Shown here: piece by piece, positions 10,144 through 19,509 of the stretch | Position numbering within the stretch: the first letter of the stretch is position 1 | Layout: every line of letters starts with the position of its first letter | DNA from: Runella sp. CRIBMP | GTDB lineage: Bacteria; Bacteroidota; Bacteroidia; Cytophagales; Spirosomataceae | Length of the DNA: 64,000 nucleotides | Assembly (NCBI RefSeq): GCF_009905605.1 | Contig: NZ_JAAAKZ010000003.1 | Span: 124,001 to 188,000, forward strand | Direction of reading: 5' to 3' | Translations under genes and position numbers: made by a program | Notes under the pieces: generated by a model | Seen by the model: only the letters and a program-made list of their open reading frames with translations | What the model was told of the DNA's origin: nothing | Database searches by the model: none

Positions 10144-12459
10144 ATGAGCATGAAAAAACTAATTTTCTTCTTTACATTTTTCACCTTACGCTTTACACTT
10201 CTTCAAGCACAAGAAAATACCTACAATCTGATTCCTTTTCCTGCGCAGTTCAATGGCGGCGAGGGGACGTTTGTATTAAATGCGCAAACCAAAATTATTG
10301 TCACGCCCAAAGATGCACCGCTGAAAGTAGTTGCGCAAAGTTTGGCAACGACGTTGAAAATGGCTTCAAAACTACCTTTGGCCATTGCTGCCACAGCTGC
10401 CCCAACGGCCAAAAACGTAATTTATATTCGTCTAAATAAAGCATTAGGCCTTGGTACAGAAGGCTATAAGCTTAGCGTAAGCACTGACCGAATTACGTTG
10501 GAAGCGGCAACACCGCAAGGCGCTTTCTACGGAGTACAAACCATTCTGCAACTATTGCCGACGGCTGTTTTTAGTCCCGTGCCAGTCGAAAACGTGGCAT
10601 GGTCGATGCCCGTGTGTCAGATTCAGGACAAGCCCCGTTTTGTCCATCGTGGCCTTATGCTGGATGTCAGTCGGCATTTTATGCCCGTTTCGTTTATTAA
10701 AAAATACATTGATTTGTTGGCCTTGCACAAAATGAACATTTTTCATTGGCATTTAACAGATGATCAAGGCTGGCGCATTGAGATAAAGAAATATCCAAAA
10801 CTGACGCAAATAGGCTCAAAACGCAAAGAAACGCTCGTGGGTCAGTATTCAGAAAACTATCCGCAAAAGTTTGATGGAAAAGAAATCGGCGGTTTTTATA
10901 CCCAAGCCGAAATCAAAGAGGTGGTGAAGTATGCCCAATCAAAATACGTGACCATTATTCCCGAAATCGAACTGCCGGGGCACTCGTTGGCGGCGTTGGC
11001 GGCGTATCCCGAGTTGGGTTGTGAGCCTTCTAAAAAATACGAGGTAGCTACCAAATGGGGCGTAATGAACGACATTTATTGTCCCAATGAGAAAACCTTC
11101 ACGTTTTTACAGGATGTGTTGACGGAAGTATTTGCCTTGTTTCCAGGGAAATACGTTCATATCGGTGGGGATGAAGCCCCCAAAGATGCTTGGAAGCAGA
11201 GTAGTTTTTGTCAAGATTTAATCAAAAAATTGAATCTTAAAGATGAGCATGAACTCCAAAGCTATTTCATCAAGCGCATCGAAAAGTTTGTTAATTCGAA
11301 AGGGCGAGCCATTATCGGTTGGGACGAGATTTTGGAAGGCGGCGTAGCGCCCAATGCCACGGTGATGAGTTGGCGTGGTACCAAAGGGGGCATTGAAGCC
11401 GCCAAGCAAAAGCATAACGTCATCATGACGCCCAACACTTATTACTACCTAGACTATTATCAGGCCAATCCAGCCAAAGAACCCTTGGCTATCGGGGGAT
11501 ATTTACCCATTGAAAAAGTCTATGAATATGACCCAGGAGCAGGGTTTTCTCCTGAAGAACAAAAATACATTTTGGGGGTGCAAGGCAATGTTTGGACCGA
11601 ATACATGCCTAGCCCCGCACAGGTAGAATACATGACGTTCCCACGCGCGACGGCCATTGCAGAAGTGGCTTGGGTACCTTCGGGCGGAAAGAATTTTGAA
11701 GATTTTGCCACACGCCTGAAAGAGCATTTAAAACGATTGAATTATCTGAAAGTCAATTATTCAAAAAGAATGTTGGACGTGCGGGCGGTGACGCAATTTA
11801 ATAATCAAGGACAATTGCAGGTTCGGTTGGAAAAACTTGACTCCGATAGCAAAATATATTATACCACTGATGGCAAAGAACCTTCGACGAGCTCGACCGA
11901 ATATTTGATGCCCATTACGTTGGATAAAATCACCACAATTAAAGCTATCACTACGGCAGGCGCCACGTTTGAAGAGAAATTCTTTATTCACCGCGCCAAA
12001 GGAAAACCCTACACCTATGCCAATGCACTAGTTGAAGGCGTAGATGCAGACAAAAAGAAACTCACGGACGGCCAAGTAGCGCAAAGCCCCCGAAACAGTG
12101 CCGAATGGGTCCGTATGTCGGGCAAAGATTTTGAAATCACGATTGATTTAGGGGAGGTAAAACCCGTTACCAAAGTCTCTGCCAATTTTCTCAAAGTAAT
12201 CATGAACAATGTATTTCCACCTACGTCGGTTGAAATTGGCCTTTCACGCGATGGTGAAAGCTTTAAAGACGCACTGGCTCAGCCTGTAAAGTACGAACTG
12301 GAAGGGCCGTGGGAGATTATGCCCATAGTAGCAGATTTCAAAACGGCCCGGGCCCGTTATATTCGAATTCGTGCCAAAAACGCTGGCCCAGCTCCCGCAG
12401 GACATCCCGCCGCAGGACGGCCTACAACGATTGCAATGGATGAAGTTGTGGTAGATTAA
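10144..12459 (+). CDS. Secreted beta-N-acetylhexosaminidase, GH20 family
   Basis: The 771-residue protein starts with a signal peptide (about residues 1-22, ending LLQAQ). A GH20 N-terminal domain (about 30-150) precedes the TIM-barrel GH20 catalytic domain, which contains HWHLTDDQGWRIEIKKYP and the catalytic Asp-Glu pair in HIGGDEAPK near residues 343-344. A C-terminal chitobiase-like sandwich (YYTTDGKEPS) and a discoidin-like region follow. It removes terminal GlcNAc or GalNAc from glycans by substrate-assisted catalysis, outside the cytoplasm. A second in-frame ATG (10150) is an equally good start. It stands alone between terminators. Confidence 0.93.
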   Translation: MSMKKLIFFFTFFTLRFTLLQAQENTYNLIPFPAQFNGGEGTFVLNAQTKIIVTPKDAPLKVVAQSLATTLKMASKLPLAIAATAAPTAKNVIYIRLNKALGLGTEGYKLSVSTDRITLEAATPQGAFYGVQTILQLLPTAVFSPVPVENVAWSMPVCQIQDKPRFVHRGLMLDVSRHFMPVSFIKKYIDLLALHKMNIFHWHLTDDQGWRIEIKKYPKLTQIGSKRKETLVGQYSENYPQKFDGKEIGGFYTQAEIKEVVKYAQSKYVTIIPEIELPGHSLAALAAYPELGCEPSKKYEVATKWGVMNDIYCPNEKTFTFLQDVLTEVFALFPGKYVHIGGDEAPKDAWKQSSFCQDLIKKLNLKDEHELQSYFIKRIEKFVNSKGRAIIGWDEILEGGVAPNATVMSWRGTKGGIEAAKQKHNVIMTPNTYYYLDYYQANPAKEPLAIGGYLPIEKVYEYDPGAGFSPEEQKYILGVQGNVWTEYMPSPAQVEYMTFPRATAIAEVAWVPSGGKNFEDFATRLKEHLKRLNYLKVNYSKRMLDVRAVTQFNNQGQLQVRLEKLDSDSKIYYTTDGKEPSTSSTEYLMPITLDKITTIKAITTAGATFEEKFFIHRAKGKPYTYANALVEGVDADKKKLTDGQVAQSPRNSAEWVRMSGKDFEITIDLGEVKPVTKVSANFLKVIMNNVFPPTSVEIGLSRDGESFKDALAQPVKYELEGPWEIMPIVADFKTARARYIRIRAKNAGPAPAGHPAAGRPTTIAMDEVVVD

Positions 12460-12480
12460 CAATTTTTTAAAGATACAGCA

Positions 12481-12512
12481 AAAGCACTGCCTTGGCGGTG
12501 CTTTTGCATTTT
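12481..12512 (+). terminator. Intrinsic terminator after the GH20 gene
   Basis: AAAGCACTGCC (12481-12491) pairs with GGCGGTGCTTT (12494-12504) with one G-U pair, followed by a T-rich tail. It lies 21 bases downstream of the GH20 stop. Confidence 0.8.
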
Positions 12513-12591
12513 TAATACCTGCATTCTTCCCGTTTACGCCGTTTTTCAGGCAGTTCATCCCAATTTTATCTTATTTTTTTGAACAATGAAG

Positions 12592-12599
12592 TAGGTTTG
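12592..12599 (+). promoter_or_regulatory. Candidate -7 box (TAGGTTTG) for the TonB receptor gene
   Basis: TAGGTTTG matches the Bacteroidota -7 consensus TAnnTTTG exactly. No well-placed -33 TTG is present 19-21 bases upstream; only a T-rich tract is. Transcription starting near 12606 would give a leader of about 90 bases with two small hairpins. Confidence 0.4.
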
Positions 12600-12637
12600 C
12601 AACGTTTCTATATCAGAAAAGTACAAACATATAGATA

Positions 12638-12676
12638 GGGGAACCCTCCCCGCAGATTGTCATTTTAAAAACAATC
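12638..12676 (+). other. Two small hairpins in the TonB receptor leader
   Basis: GGGGA (12638-12642) pairs with TCCCC (12647-12651), and GATTGT (12655-12660) pairs with ACAATC (12671-12676). Both would lie in the untranslated leader just before the start at 12695. They could affect mRNA stability or translation; no T-run follows, so they are not terminators. Confidence 0.4.
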
Positions 12677-12694
12677 AATAACCCATCATCAGCT

Positions 12695-15049
12695 ATGAAA
12701 CAAATCTTAACGAGTCTGGTCTTTCTTTTAACGCTTACCTACGGATATGGCCAAGAGCGAAAAACCGTAAGCGGGTACATCAAAGATGCTTCTGACGGTG
12801 AAAGCCTGATTGGTGTATCGGTCTACGTGCGCGAGATTGGCAACGGAACCGTCACCAACGATTACGGCTACTATGCGCTCAATCTGCCGACTGGAAATTA
12901 CACCTTGGTTTTCAATTACATCGGTTACGAAAAAATTGAAAAGAAAATTGAGCTTACCGCCGACTTAAAACTGAATCTTGAACTCAAAGATGAAAGCCTC
13001 AAACTTCAGGAAGTAGTTGTCAAGGCCACAAAAGAGGACGAGAACGTCAAAAACATTGAAATGTCGGTCAATAAGGTAGAAATGAAGACCATCCGCCAAA
13101 TGCCAGCCTTGCTGGGTGAGGTAGATTTAGTGCGCAGTATTCAGTTGTTGCCAGGAGTGACAAGCGTAGGAGAGGGGGCGAGCGGTTTTAACGTTCGCGG
13201 GGGCAATATTGACCAAAATTTGGTTCTCTTGGATGAAGCCCCCGTCTTTAATTCTTCTCATTTGTTTGGCTTTTTCTCGGTTTTTAATCCCGATGCCATC
13301 AAAGACGTCAAGCTGGTGAAAGGAGGGATTCCTGCACAATACGGTGGGCGTATTTCCTCTATTCTGGACGTGAGGCTCAAAGAAGGGAATTCAAAAAAGA
13401 CAGAAATTAACGGCGGCGTGGGCACAATCTTCTCTCGGTTGAGCTATGAACGGCCTTTTGCCAAAGGAAAGGGGTCGTTTATTGTAGCGGGTCGTCGGTC
13501 GTATATTGATGTGTTGGCCAAGCCATTTTTGAGCGGAGATTTGAAAGGGTCGCGGTTTTATTTCTATGACTTTACGGCCAAAGCCAATTATCGGATTGAC
13601 GACAAAAACACCGTTTATGCCTCTGGTTACTTTGGTCGGGATGTGTTTGGGGCTGACTTCGGTTTTGATTGGGGAAACCAAACCGCTACGGCGCGTTGGA
13701 ACCACGTTTTCAACAACAAACTTTTCATGAATTTTACCACGTTTTATTCGAACTATGACTACGGATTGGAATCAGACCGCAACAATACGAGCAAAACGGG
13801 CGATAAATTCAAGTGGAATTCAAACATTCAGACGTGGAGCCTTAAACCTGATTTTACGTATTACTTGACGCCAAACAACACGGTTACGTTTGGGGGGCAA
13901 TACATCAACTATACTTCAAAGCCCGGAACGGCATTGGCGATTTCGAGCGGGGAATCACGCAATATTAGCCTCGACGAGCGCTACGCCGATGAATCGGCGC
14001 TGTACATTGGCAATGAACAAAAAGTAAACGATTGGTTATCGTTTCAGTACGGAATTCGCTATTCGTATTTTAGGAATTTGGGGCCTGGAACTAATTTTGA
14101 ATTTCAGGAAATCGTCAAAGGAGAACGTAAAATTCCCGTTTCAGAAACCAAATATGAAACGGGTGTAATCAATGAATACGGAAATTGGGAGCCGCGTTTT
14201 TCGACAAAAATTGAACTTTCGCCATCGACTTCTATCAAAGCCAGTTATAACCGCACTGTGCAGTATTTGCATCTATTGTCCAACACCGCTGCAAGCTCGC
14301 CGTTGGATGTGTGGACGTTAAGCTCAAAAATCATAAAGCCTCAAATTGCCGACCAAGTGGCTTTGGGGTGGTTCCAAAATTTTCAGGACAATACCTACGA
14401 AGCTTCCGTAGAGGTGTATTATAAAGACCTCCAAAACCAAATTGATTATGTTCGTAATTCGGATTTATTGCTCAATAAATACCTCGAAGGAGATTTGCTC
14501 TTCGGCAATGGTCGGGCCTATGGAGCAGAATTTTACGTAAAGAAAAATCGTGGCAAACTAACGGGCTGGCTGAGCTACACGTTGGCGCGTACAGAACGAA
14601 AAATAGAAGGAATTAACAACAATGGCTGGTTTCCCGCCCGTTTTGATAAAACCCACAATCTTTCGGTGGTAGGTTTATACCAACTGAATGAGCGTTGGAG
14701 TTTTTCGACCAATTTCGCCTTCAACACGGGCACACCAGCCTCTTTTCCTACCAACCGCTTTGAATGGGGAGGATGGGCGTTGCCGCAAAATGTAAATGAT
14801 TCGCGCAATGCGTCCCGGATTCCTTCCTATCACCGTTTGGATTTGGGCGCTACGCTCAAATCCAAGAAAAAGCTGTTTGGCAAAGGGCAGGGGGAATGGG
14901 TTTTTAGCGTGTATAACGCGTACAACCGTCGGAATCCGTTCTCAACTTATGTACAGCAAAATGAAGACAATAACCTCCAAACCGAGGCAATACGTTATTC
15001 CATTATTGGAAGTGTAATTCCTGCGGTTACTTATAATTTTAAATTCTGA
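12695..15049 (+). CDS. TonB-dependent outer membrane receptor with carboxypeptidase-like domain
   Basis: The 784-residue protein has a signal peptide (about 1-19), a carboxypeptidase-regulatory-like beta domain (about 23-105), a plug domain (about 125-235, with GASGFNVRGGNIDQNLVLLDEAPV), and a large outer membrane beta barrel to the end, finishing with an aromatic residue (YNFKF). Energised by TonB-ExbB-ExbD, it imports a substrate that cannot be named from sequence. It is shorter than SusC-type receptors and is followed after 29 bases by a DUF4249 lipoprotein gene, a standard pairing in this phylum that suggests a SusD-like accessory role for that partner. Confidence 0.92.
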   Translation: MKQILTSLVFLLTLTYGYGQERKTVSGYIKDASDGESLIGVSVYVREIGNGTVTNDYGYYALNLPTGNYTLVFNYIGYEKIEKKIELTADLKLNLELKDESLKLQEVVVKATKEDENVKNIEMSVNKVEMKTIRQMPALLGEVDLVRSIQLLPGVTSVGEGASGFNVRGGNIDQNLVLLDEAPVFNSSHLFGFFSVFNPDAIKDVKLVKGGIPAQYGGRISSILDVRLKEGNSKKTEINGGVGTIFSRLSYERPFAKGKGSFIVAGRRSYIDVLAKPFLSGDLKGSRFYFYDFTAKANYRIDDKNTVYASGYFGRDVFGADFGFDWGNQTATARWNHVFNNKLFMNFTTFYSNYDYGLESDRNNTSKTGDKFKWNSNIQTWSLKPDFTYYLTPNNTVTFGGQYINYTSKPGTALAISSGESRNISLDERYADESALYIGNEQKVNDWLSFQYGIRYSYFRNLGPGTNFEFQEIVKGERKIPVSETKYETGVINEYGNWEPRFSTKIELSPSTSIKASYNRTVQYLHLLSNTAASSPLDVWTLSSKIIKPQIADQVALGWFQNFQDNTYEASVEVYYKDLQNQIDYVRNSDLLLNKYLEGDLLFGNGRAYGAEFYVKKNRGKLTGWLSYTLARTERKIEGINNNGWFPARFDKTHNLSVVGLYQLNERWSFSTNFAFNTGTPASFPTNRFEWGGWALPQNVNDSRNASRIPSYHRLDLGATLKSKKKLFGKGQGEWVFSVYNAYNRRNPFSTYVQQNEDNNLQTEAIRYSIIGSVIPAVTYNFKF

Positions 15050-15078
15050 TTATTGAATTTTGACAAGATATACATGCT

Positions 15079-15999
15079 ATGAAAAAAATATTCGCCCAAT
15101 TATTCATTTTGTCGCTGACTCTTAGTGCCTTGACGAGCTGTGAAGATGTAGTAAACTTAGATATACCCTCTGGAGACCCTCAGTTGGTGGTAGATGGTTG
15201 GGTAACCAATCAAGCCACCGAGCATACCATTCGCCTGACAGAATCGGCCCCTTATTTTGACAATAGCCCCGCCAAGCCAGTACTAAATGCTACCGTTATT
15301 GTTACCGACGACAAAGGCAAAGTTTTTACATTTAAAGACCTCAAAAACAACGGGTACTATGTATGGAAACCCGCTTCGGCAAGCGATTCGCTAGGGCGCA
15401 TCGGGGGCACGTATACGCTCAATGTTAAATTTGGTACAGAAGAATATCGGGCTACAACCAAACTCAATCGCGTACCCAAGATTGATTCAATGACTTATTT
15501 TTTTGATAAACTTCCCGTTGCACCCACCGATGGCTCGCCCCAAGAAGGCTATAAGCCCGAGTTTTTTGCGCGTGACCCTACGGGCGCGGGAGATTGTTAT
15601 TGGATAAAATCATACCGAAACGGCAAGTATTACAATAGTGCAAGCAACATCTCAACGGCTTTTGATGCAGCGTTTAGTCCTGGTGCCAACAGCGACGGCT
15701 TGATTTTTATTCTTCCGATTCGCCAATCGGTGGTACCTCAGATTGAGTTTGCGCTTGAGAAAGATACAATCAAAGTAGAGCTGCTAAGTGTGTCGCTGGA
15801 AGCGTATTACTTTCTCAATCAAGTACGTATCGAATCTACCAATGGCGGGCTTTTTGCCACGCCACCTTCCAATATTTTTACTAACGTTACCAATGTCAAC
15901 CCCAATGGGCGCAAGGCGCTTGGTTTTTTTGGGGCATCGGGGGTCAGTACTTTTCAAACAGTGATTGATGCCAAAAAAGCCAAGCCAAAGAATGGGTAA
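15079..15999 (+). CDS. DUF4249 family outer membrane lipoprotein
   Basis: The 306-residue product begins with a lipoprotein signal peptide whose lipobox LTSC puts the acylated cysteine at residue 21. The pattern after it (a PQLVVDGWVTN-type beta strand, then IRLTESAPYF) is that of DUF4249 proteins. Members are usually encoded directly after a carboxypeptidase-like TonB receptor, as here with a 29-base gap, and probably act on the cell surface with that receptor. Biochemical function is unknown. No terminator hairpin with a T-run directly follows the stop. Confidence 0.88.
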   Translation: MKKIFAQLFILSLTLSALTSCEDVVNLDIPSGDPQLVVDGWVTNQATEHTIRLTESAPYFDNSPAKPVLNATVIVTDDKGKVFTFKDLKNNGYYVWKPASASDSLGRIGGTYTLNVKFGTEEYRATTKLNRVPKIDSMTYFFDKLPVAPTDGSPQEGYKPEFFARDPTGAGDCYWIKSYRNGKYYNSASNISTAFDAAFSPGANSDGLIFILPIRQSVVPQIEFALEKDTIKVELLSVSLEAYYFLNQVRIESTNGGLFATPPSNIFTNVTNVNPNGRKALGFFGASGVSTFQTVIDAKKAKPKNG

Positions 16000-16027
16000 A
16001 ATTACGCGATGAATTTCGTTGGTTTTG

Positions 16028-16035
16028 TATATTTG
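16028..16035 (+). promoter_or_regulatory. Candidate -7 box (TATATTTG) before the membrane protein gene
   Basis: TATATTTG fits TAnnTTTG exactly and lies in the gap before the gene at 16155. No TTG is found at the expected -33 distance. A start near 16042 would place the inverted repeat at 16081-16134 inside the leader. Confidence 0.35.
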
Positions 16036-16080
16036 TTCCGTGCAAAACCATCCCAAACTTGTGTTGGGCGGTGACTTTCC

Positions 16081-16134
16081 AAAACCTGACGGATTTGCAT
16101 GACTATTTCTTTCCTGCAAAATCTGTCAGGTTTT
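16081..16134. repeat. Long CCTGAC/GTCAGG inverted repeat
   Basis: AAAACCTGACGGATTTGCA (16081-16099) is nearly complementary to TGCAAAATCTGTCAGGTTTT (16115-16134), with one G-T pair and one extra A, around a 15-base loop. A TTTTT run follows the right arm. It can act as a terminator for the receptor/DUF4249 operon. Its outer CCTGAC/GTCAGG arms match hairpins at 1461 and 38477. Confidence 0.65.
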
Positions 16135-16154
16135 TCACGTTATAGCGTAAGCGT

Positions 16155-17831
16155 ATGCCCAAACGAATTATTTTAGCTCTTGTCGCCGCAACCCCCGTTT
16201 TTGCCTATTTTATATATCTACTTCGCTTCAGTATTCCATTTCCCAACGAGGATGACCTTCCCGTGATTTTTGGGTTTATCAATCACGCCTTCCCCTTTGA
16301 TGACCAATCTTTGAAGCTTTTTTTTACGCCATTTCGTGAGCATGTCATATTACCGGCTAAAATAATTGCCTATTTACAGGTTATAATCAGTGGTTGTGTG
16401 AATCTCAAAGCCATGGTTGTGGTCGGCAATCTTTGTTGGATTCGGGTGGCGTGGTTGCTTTATAGGGGTTCGAAAGAAGCCAAAATACCTTCCCTATACT
16501 TTTTGCCAGTTCTTTTTATCCTATTTCAACTCCAATTTACCGAAACGGCACTGTGGCCAATGGCCGTCTGGTCAAACATGGTAGTGATTTGGCTCGCATT
16601 TGAATCCATTCATCTGTTGATAAATAATGAGCAAAAGCTAAGTCATTGGCGCTTTACCTTGGCCTTCCTTTGTGCCGTAGGGGCGACCTTCTCCAATGGA
16701 AATGGGCTGTTAAGTATATTTATTGGCCTCGTAATTTTAATTGTGCAACAGACATCTTTGGCACGAATGGCGCTGTGGTCCCTTTTTGGGGTTATTTTTT
16801 TAGGGGGTTACTGGTGGGCAAAATCTTTTGGGATGCCCGATGATACATACGGCATTCAAACTAACCCTGTGCAGTGGCTCTTGGGGTTTTGTCTATTTAT
16901 TGGCGGCTACGGAGATTTTATTTCGGGGAGTTTTAAATGGGTAGCGGCTGTTTTAGGAGCCGCGATGGTGATGGTTTTGTTTTTAAGCAATTTCAAAGCT
17001 ATTCAACAATCACGATATTGGACGTCACCGACCTTTAAGCTAACGGTTTATGCGTTGTTTGCGTTACTGACTGCGGCGGCAGTGGCTCTTTTGCGTACTG
17101 AGCCAATGGGCTCTGATGCTGCGTTGCTGGGGCGTTATCGGCATTATTCTGCCTTGCTGGTAGGGATTGGATACCTTATTTTACTCACTCAATTACAAAA
17201 TAATAAAGTCATTCTTCACCGACTCTTTCTTATGTTTTTAGGAGTCAGCATGGGTATTTTGGGATTATCGTATTACCGTGATTGGGGCTACCGCTACATG
17301 GACTATCAGAAATTTTGGGCAGATACTTACAACATGCAACACAATAACCTGCTGTACTTAAACTGGAAAGCACAAAACGGTTTGCCCGAAATCTATCAAA
17401 CTGCTCAGTCTCAAAATAGAGTTTGCCAAACAGATTCTCCTTTGGTGGATGTTGCGATGCTGAAAACAGATTCATTGCAACCTTTTATTCAAACGACGCT
17501 AGAATGGGAAACTGTTTCGGAAGATGCTGCCCGGTGTAGACGCGTAGCTACCGTAAAAACCGACACGGTCAGGTTTCAAATGAACCAAGGAGAGGCTTGG
17601 TTGTGGATGCTAAAAAATAACCGACGCTTCTACTTTATTTCGGCCACGGCCACCAAAACCAATCCGATTCAGTTCTTAACCAAACGGGAGTATTTTAGAC
17701 CAGGTTTTGCGGGGGATATTGCCGCCTGTTTTCTTGAACCTGGAACCTACCAACTCTTTTTGGTAAATGCACGAAGAGGACAAACGCCACGGGTATTTCG
17801 GACCAATCGCTTGATAGAAAGCGGTCAATAA
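16155..17831 (+). CDS. Polytopic membrane protein of unknown function
   Basis: The 558-residue protein is not recognised as a named family. About ten hydrophobic segments fill residues 1-390 (for example LVAATPVFAYFIYLL at the start and FLGVSMGILGLSYY near 360). A soluble C-terminal part of about 160 residues contains spaced cysteines (QNRVCQ, DAARCRR, IAACFLEP). The layout, many membrane helices and a conserved acidic loop after helix 1 (FPNEDDLP), resembles GT-C type glycosyltransferases or O-antigen related proteins, but no signature proves this. It converges with the ModF-like gene with a 9-base gap. Confidence 0.7.
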   Translation: MPKRIILALVAATPVFAYFIYLLRFSIPFPNEDDLPVIFGFINHAFPFDDQSLKLFFTPFREHVILPAKIIAYLQVIISGCVNLKAMVVVGNLCWIRVAWLLYRGSKEAKIPSLYFLPVLFILFQLQFTETALWPMAVWSNMVVIWLAFESIHLLINNEQKLSHWRFTLAFLCAVGATFSNGNGLLSIFIGLVILIVQQTSLARMALWSLFGVIFLGGYWWAKSFGMPDDTYGIQTNPVQWLLGFCLFIGGYGDFISGSFKWVAAVLGAAMVMVLFLSNFKAIQQSRYWTSPTFKLTVYALFALLTAAAVALLRTEPMGSDAALLGRYRHYSALLVGIGYLILLTQLQNNKVILHRLFLMFLGVSMGILGLSYYRDWGYRYMDYQKFWADTYNMQHNNLLYLNWKAQNGLPEIYQTAQSQNRVCQTDSPLVDVAMLKTDSLQPFIQTTLEWETVSEDAARCRRVATVKTDTVRFQMNQGEAWLWMLKNNRRFYFISATATKTNPIQFLTKREYFRPGFAGDIAACFLEPGTYQLFLVNARRGQTPRVFRTNRLIESGQ

Positions 17832-17840
17832 TATTCCAAC

Positions 17841-19340
17841 TTAAATTACTTTTCCTTCTTCCAAACGCAACGTTTGGGTAACGCAACTCGGGATTTCGTG
17901 GGCGTAATGCGATACATAGATGAGTGTGCGCTCGGGCGTATCACAAATGACATCAACGACTTCTTTGAAATGTTCGACTGCCGCAAAATCCAATCCCTGG
18001 CAGGGTTCATCCAAAATCAAAAGGGGCGGGTTTTTGACCAAGGCACGGGCCAAAAGCACCAATCTTTGTTGTCCTTTCGAAATATTTTTAAAGGGTTTTT
18101 CAATAAATGCGGTTACATTCAGCCATTCGGCCACCACGTGTGTGCGTTGAATCTGCTCCTCGGTCAACTTCCTGAAATAAACCCCCGTAGCATCAAAAAA
18201 ACCAGACGCAATGGCCTTAAAAACGGTGGTTTCCTGCGGAAAATACAAATGTAATTCGGGCGAAACGTGACCTATCTTTCCTTTTACATCCCACATCGAG
18301 ACGCCACCACGTTTGACACCAAAAAGGTCATAGTCGTTGGCAAAACGCTGAGGGTTGTCGGCGGTAAGGAGGCTCAGTAGCGTTGATTTCCCTGAACCGT
18401 TGGGTCCTACTAATGCCCATTTTTCTCCTTTTTTGATTTTCCAATCTACGTTTATCAAAACTTTCTTACTACCATAAGTCACGTTGATATTTCGCAGATT
18501 GACCGCCAATTCAAAATCCTGATGGACCGATACTGAATTTTTGTCAGCCTGCAAGGGTCTATATTTTACCTTTAAATCCGTACCTAACATCTTACTGGAT
18601 GCATCATCAGTAGACGCACTGCCCGAAGTCACACCTACGATTTTTCCATTTTTCAATTCCAATACATTCGTTACGCTTTCTGGAATTTCGACCGAAGACG
18701 TTACCAGAATGACCAAAATTCCTTCGTGTTTTAATTGCTTCAATGCCTCGCGTAAGACATCACGCGAGTGTACATCCAAGCCCGCAAAAGGATTATCTAA
18801 CAATAACAGCTTCGGTTTTTTGAGCAACGACCGCGTGAGCATCATCCGCCGAGTTTCGCCATTAGAAAGCGTGACAAAAGGACGGTCGAGCAGGTGTTCA
18901 ATAGAAAGCAGGCGGGTGGTTTTTAGTAAATCCTCTTCTGAAACAGTCGATTCGGGCAATTGTACCGAATGCTCATCTACCGTACCAACGGGTTTGAGTT
19001 GATTGGTCAATACTTCCCGTACGGTAGGTGCTATTTCAGCTTCAAAGCTGTGGAAACGCTGTTGATAATATTGGGCAGCCGAAGCTACGATTCGATTGAA
19101 TGAATAATCGGAAGGGACTAGCTCGGCAACTTTTGAAAGCAGCACTTCTCCGTACGAATGAGTAAGTTTCCCCCGCCAAACGGGCCATTTTCCCGCCAAA
19201 ACTTCCAATAAGGTAGTTTTTCCACTGCCGTTTTCCCCCACAATGGCCCATTGTTCGCCGGGGAGAATTTGGAAATCTAACTCAGAAAGTATCACGGTGT
19301 CGTAACGACGAACAAAGGCGTTTTGAAGAGAAATGAGCAT
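17841..19340 (-). CDS. ModF-like protein with two ABC ATPase domains
   Basis: The 499-residue protein has two fused ATP-binding cassettes and no membrane segment. The first Walker A is GENGSGKT (residues 35-42) with signature LSNGETRRM; the second Walker A is GPNGSGKST with signature ISKGQQRLV and Walker B LLILDEP. This is the ModF (PhrA, photorepair-protein-like) layout. ModF was named for its place beside the molybdate operon in E. coli, but its role is unclear and no molybdate transporter lies here. It is transcribed alone on the minus strand, divergent from the acyl-CoA dehydrogenase gene. Confidence 0.85.
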   Translation of the reverse strand: MLISLQNAFVRRYDTVILSELDFQILPGEQWAIVGENGSGKTTLLEVLAGKWPVWRGKLTHSYGEVLLSKVAELVPSDYSFNRIVASAAQYYQQRFHSFEAEIAPTVREVLTNQLKPVGTVDEHSVQLPESTVSEEDLLKTTRLLSIEHLLDRPFVTLSNGETRRMMLTRSLLKKPKLLLLDNPFAGLDVHSRDVLREALKQLKHEGILVILVTSSVEIPESVTNVLELKNGKIVGVTSGSASTDDASSKMLGTDLKVKYRPLQADKNSVSVHQDFELAVNLRNINVTYGSKKVLINVDWKIKKGEKWALVGPNGSGKSTLLSLLTADNPQRFANDYDLFGVKRGGVSMWDVKGKIGHVSPELHLYFPQETTVFKAIASGFFDATGVYFRKLTEEQIQRTHVVAEWLNVTAFIEKPFKNISKGQQRLVLLARALVKNPPLLILDEPCQGLDFAAVEHFKEVVDVICDTPERTLIYVSHYAHEIPSCVTQTLRLEEGKVI

Positions 19341-19461
19341 GAGGAAAAACGGTAATTAGCGGTTAAAATTAGGGCAAATAGTTGATTTTGTTGCCAATAA
19401 TTTTATAAGAATTGAACTATTGGGCTGATAAATAACCCAACTTCCGTAAAGCTTTATTTTT

Positions 19462-19469
19462 TATATTTG
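19462..19469 (+). promoter_or_regulatory. Candidate -7 box (TATATTTG) of the acyl-CoA dehydrogenase gene
   Basis: TATATTTG matches TAnnTTTG and lies 40 bases before the ATG at 19510. A -33 TTG at the usual spacing is missing. Confidence 0.4.
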
Positions 19470-19509
19470 GGGAGTCATTCTGCGTGCATAATAAACCTTA
19501 ACCAACTCA

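Noticed and set aside
10134-10439. 101-codon frame overlapping the GH20 start
   Set aside because: It is out of frame with a clear signal peptide and GH20 gene and has no features of its own.
18000-19340. ModF-like gene as part of a molybdate transport operon
   Set aside because: No modA, modB or modC gene is adjacent and the MOSC gene is 13 kb away; linkage is too weak.
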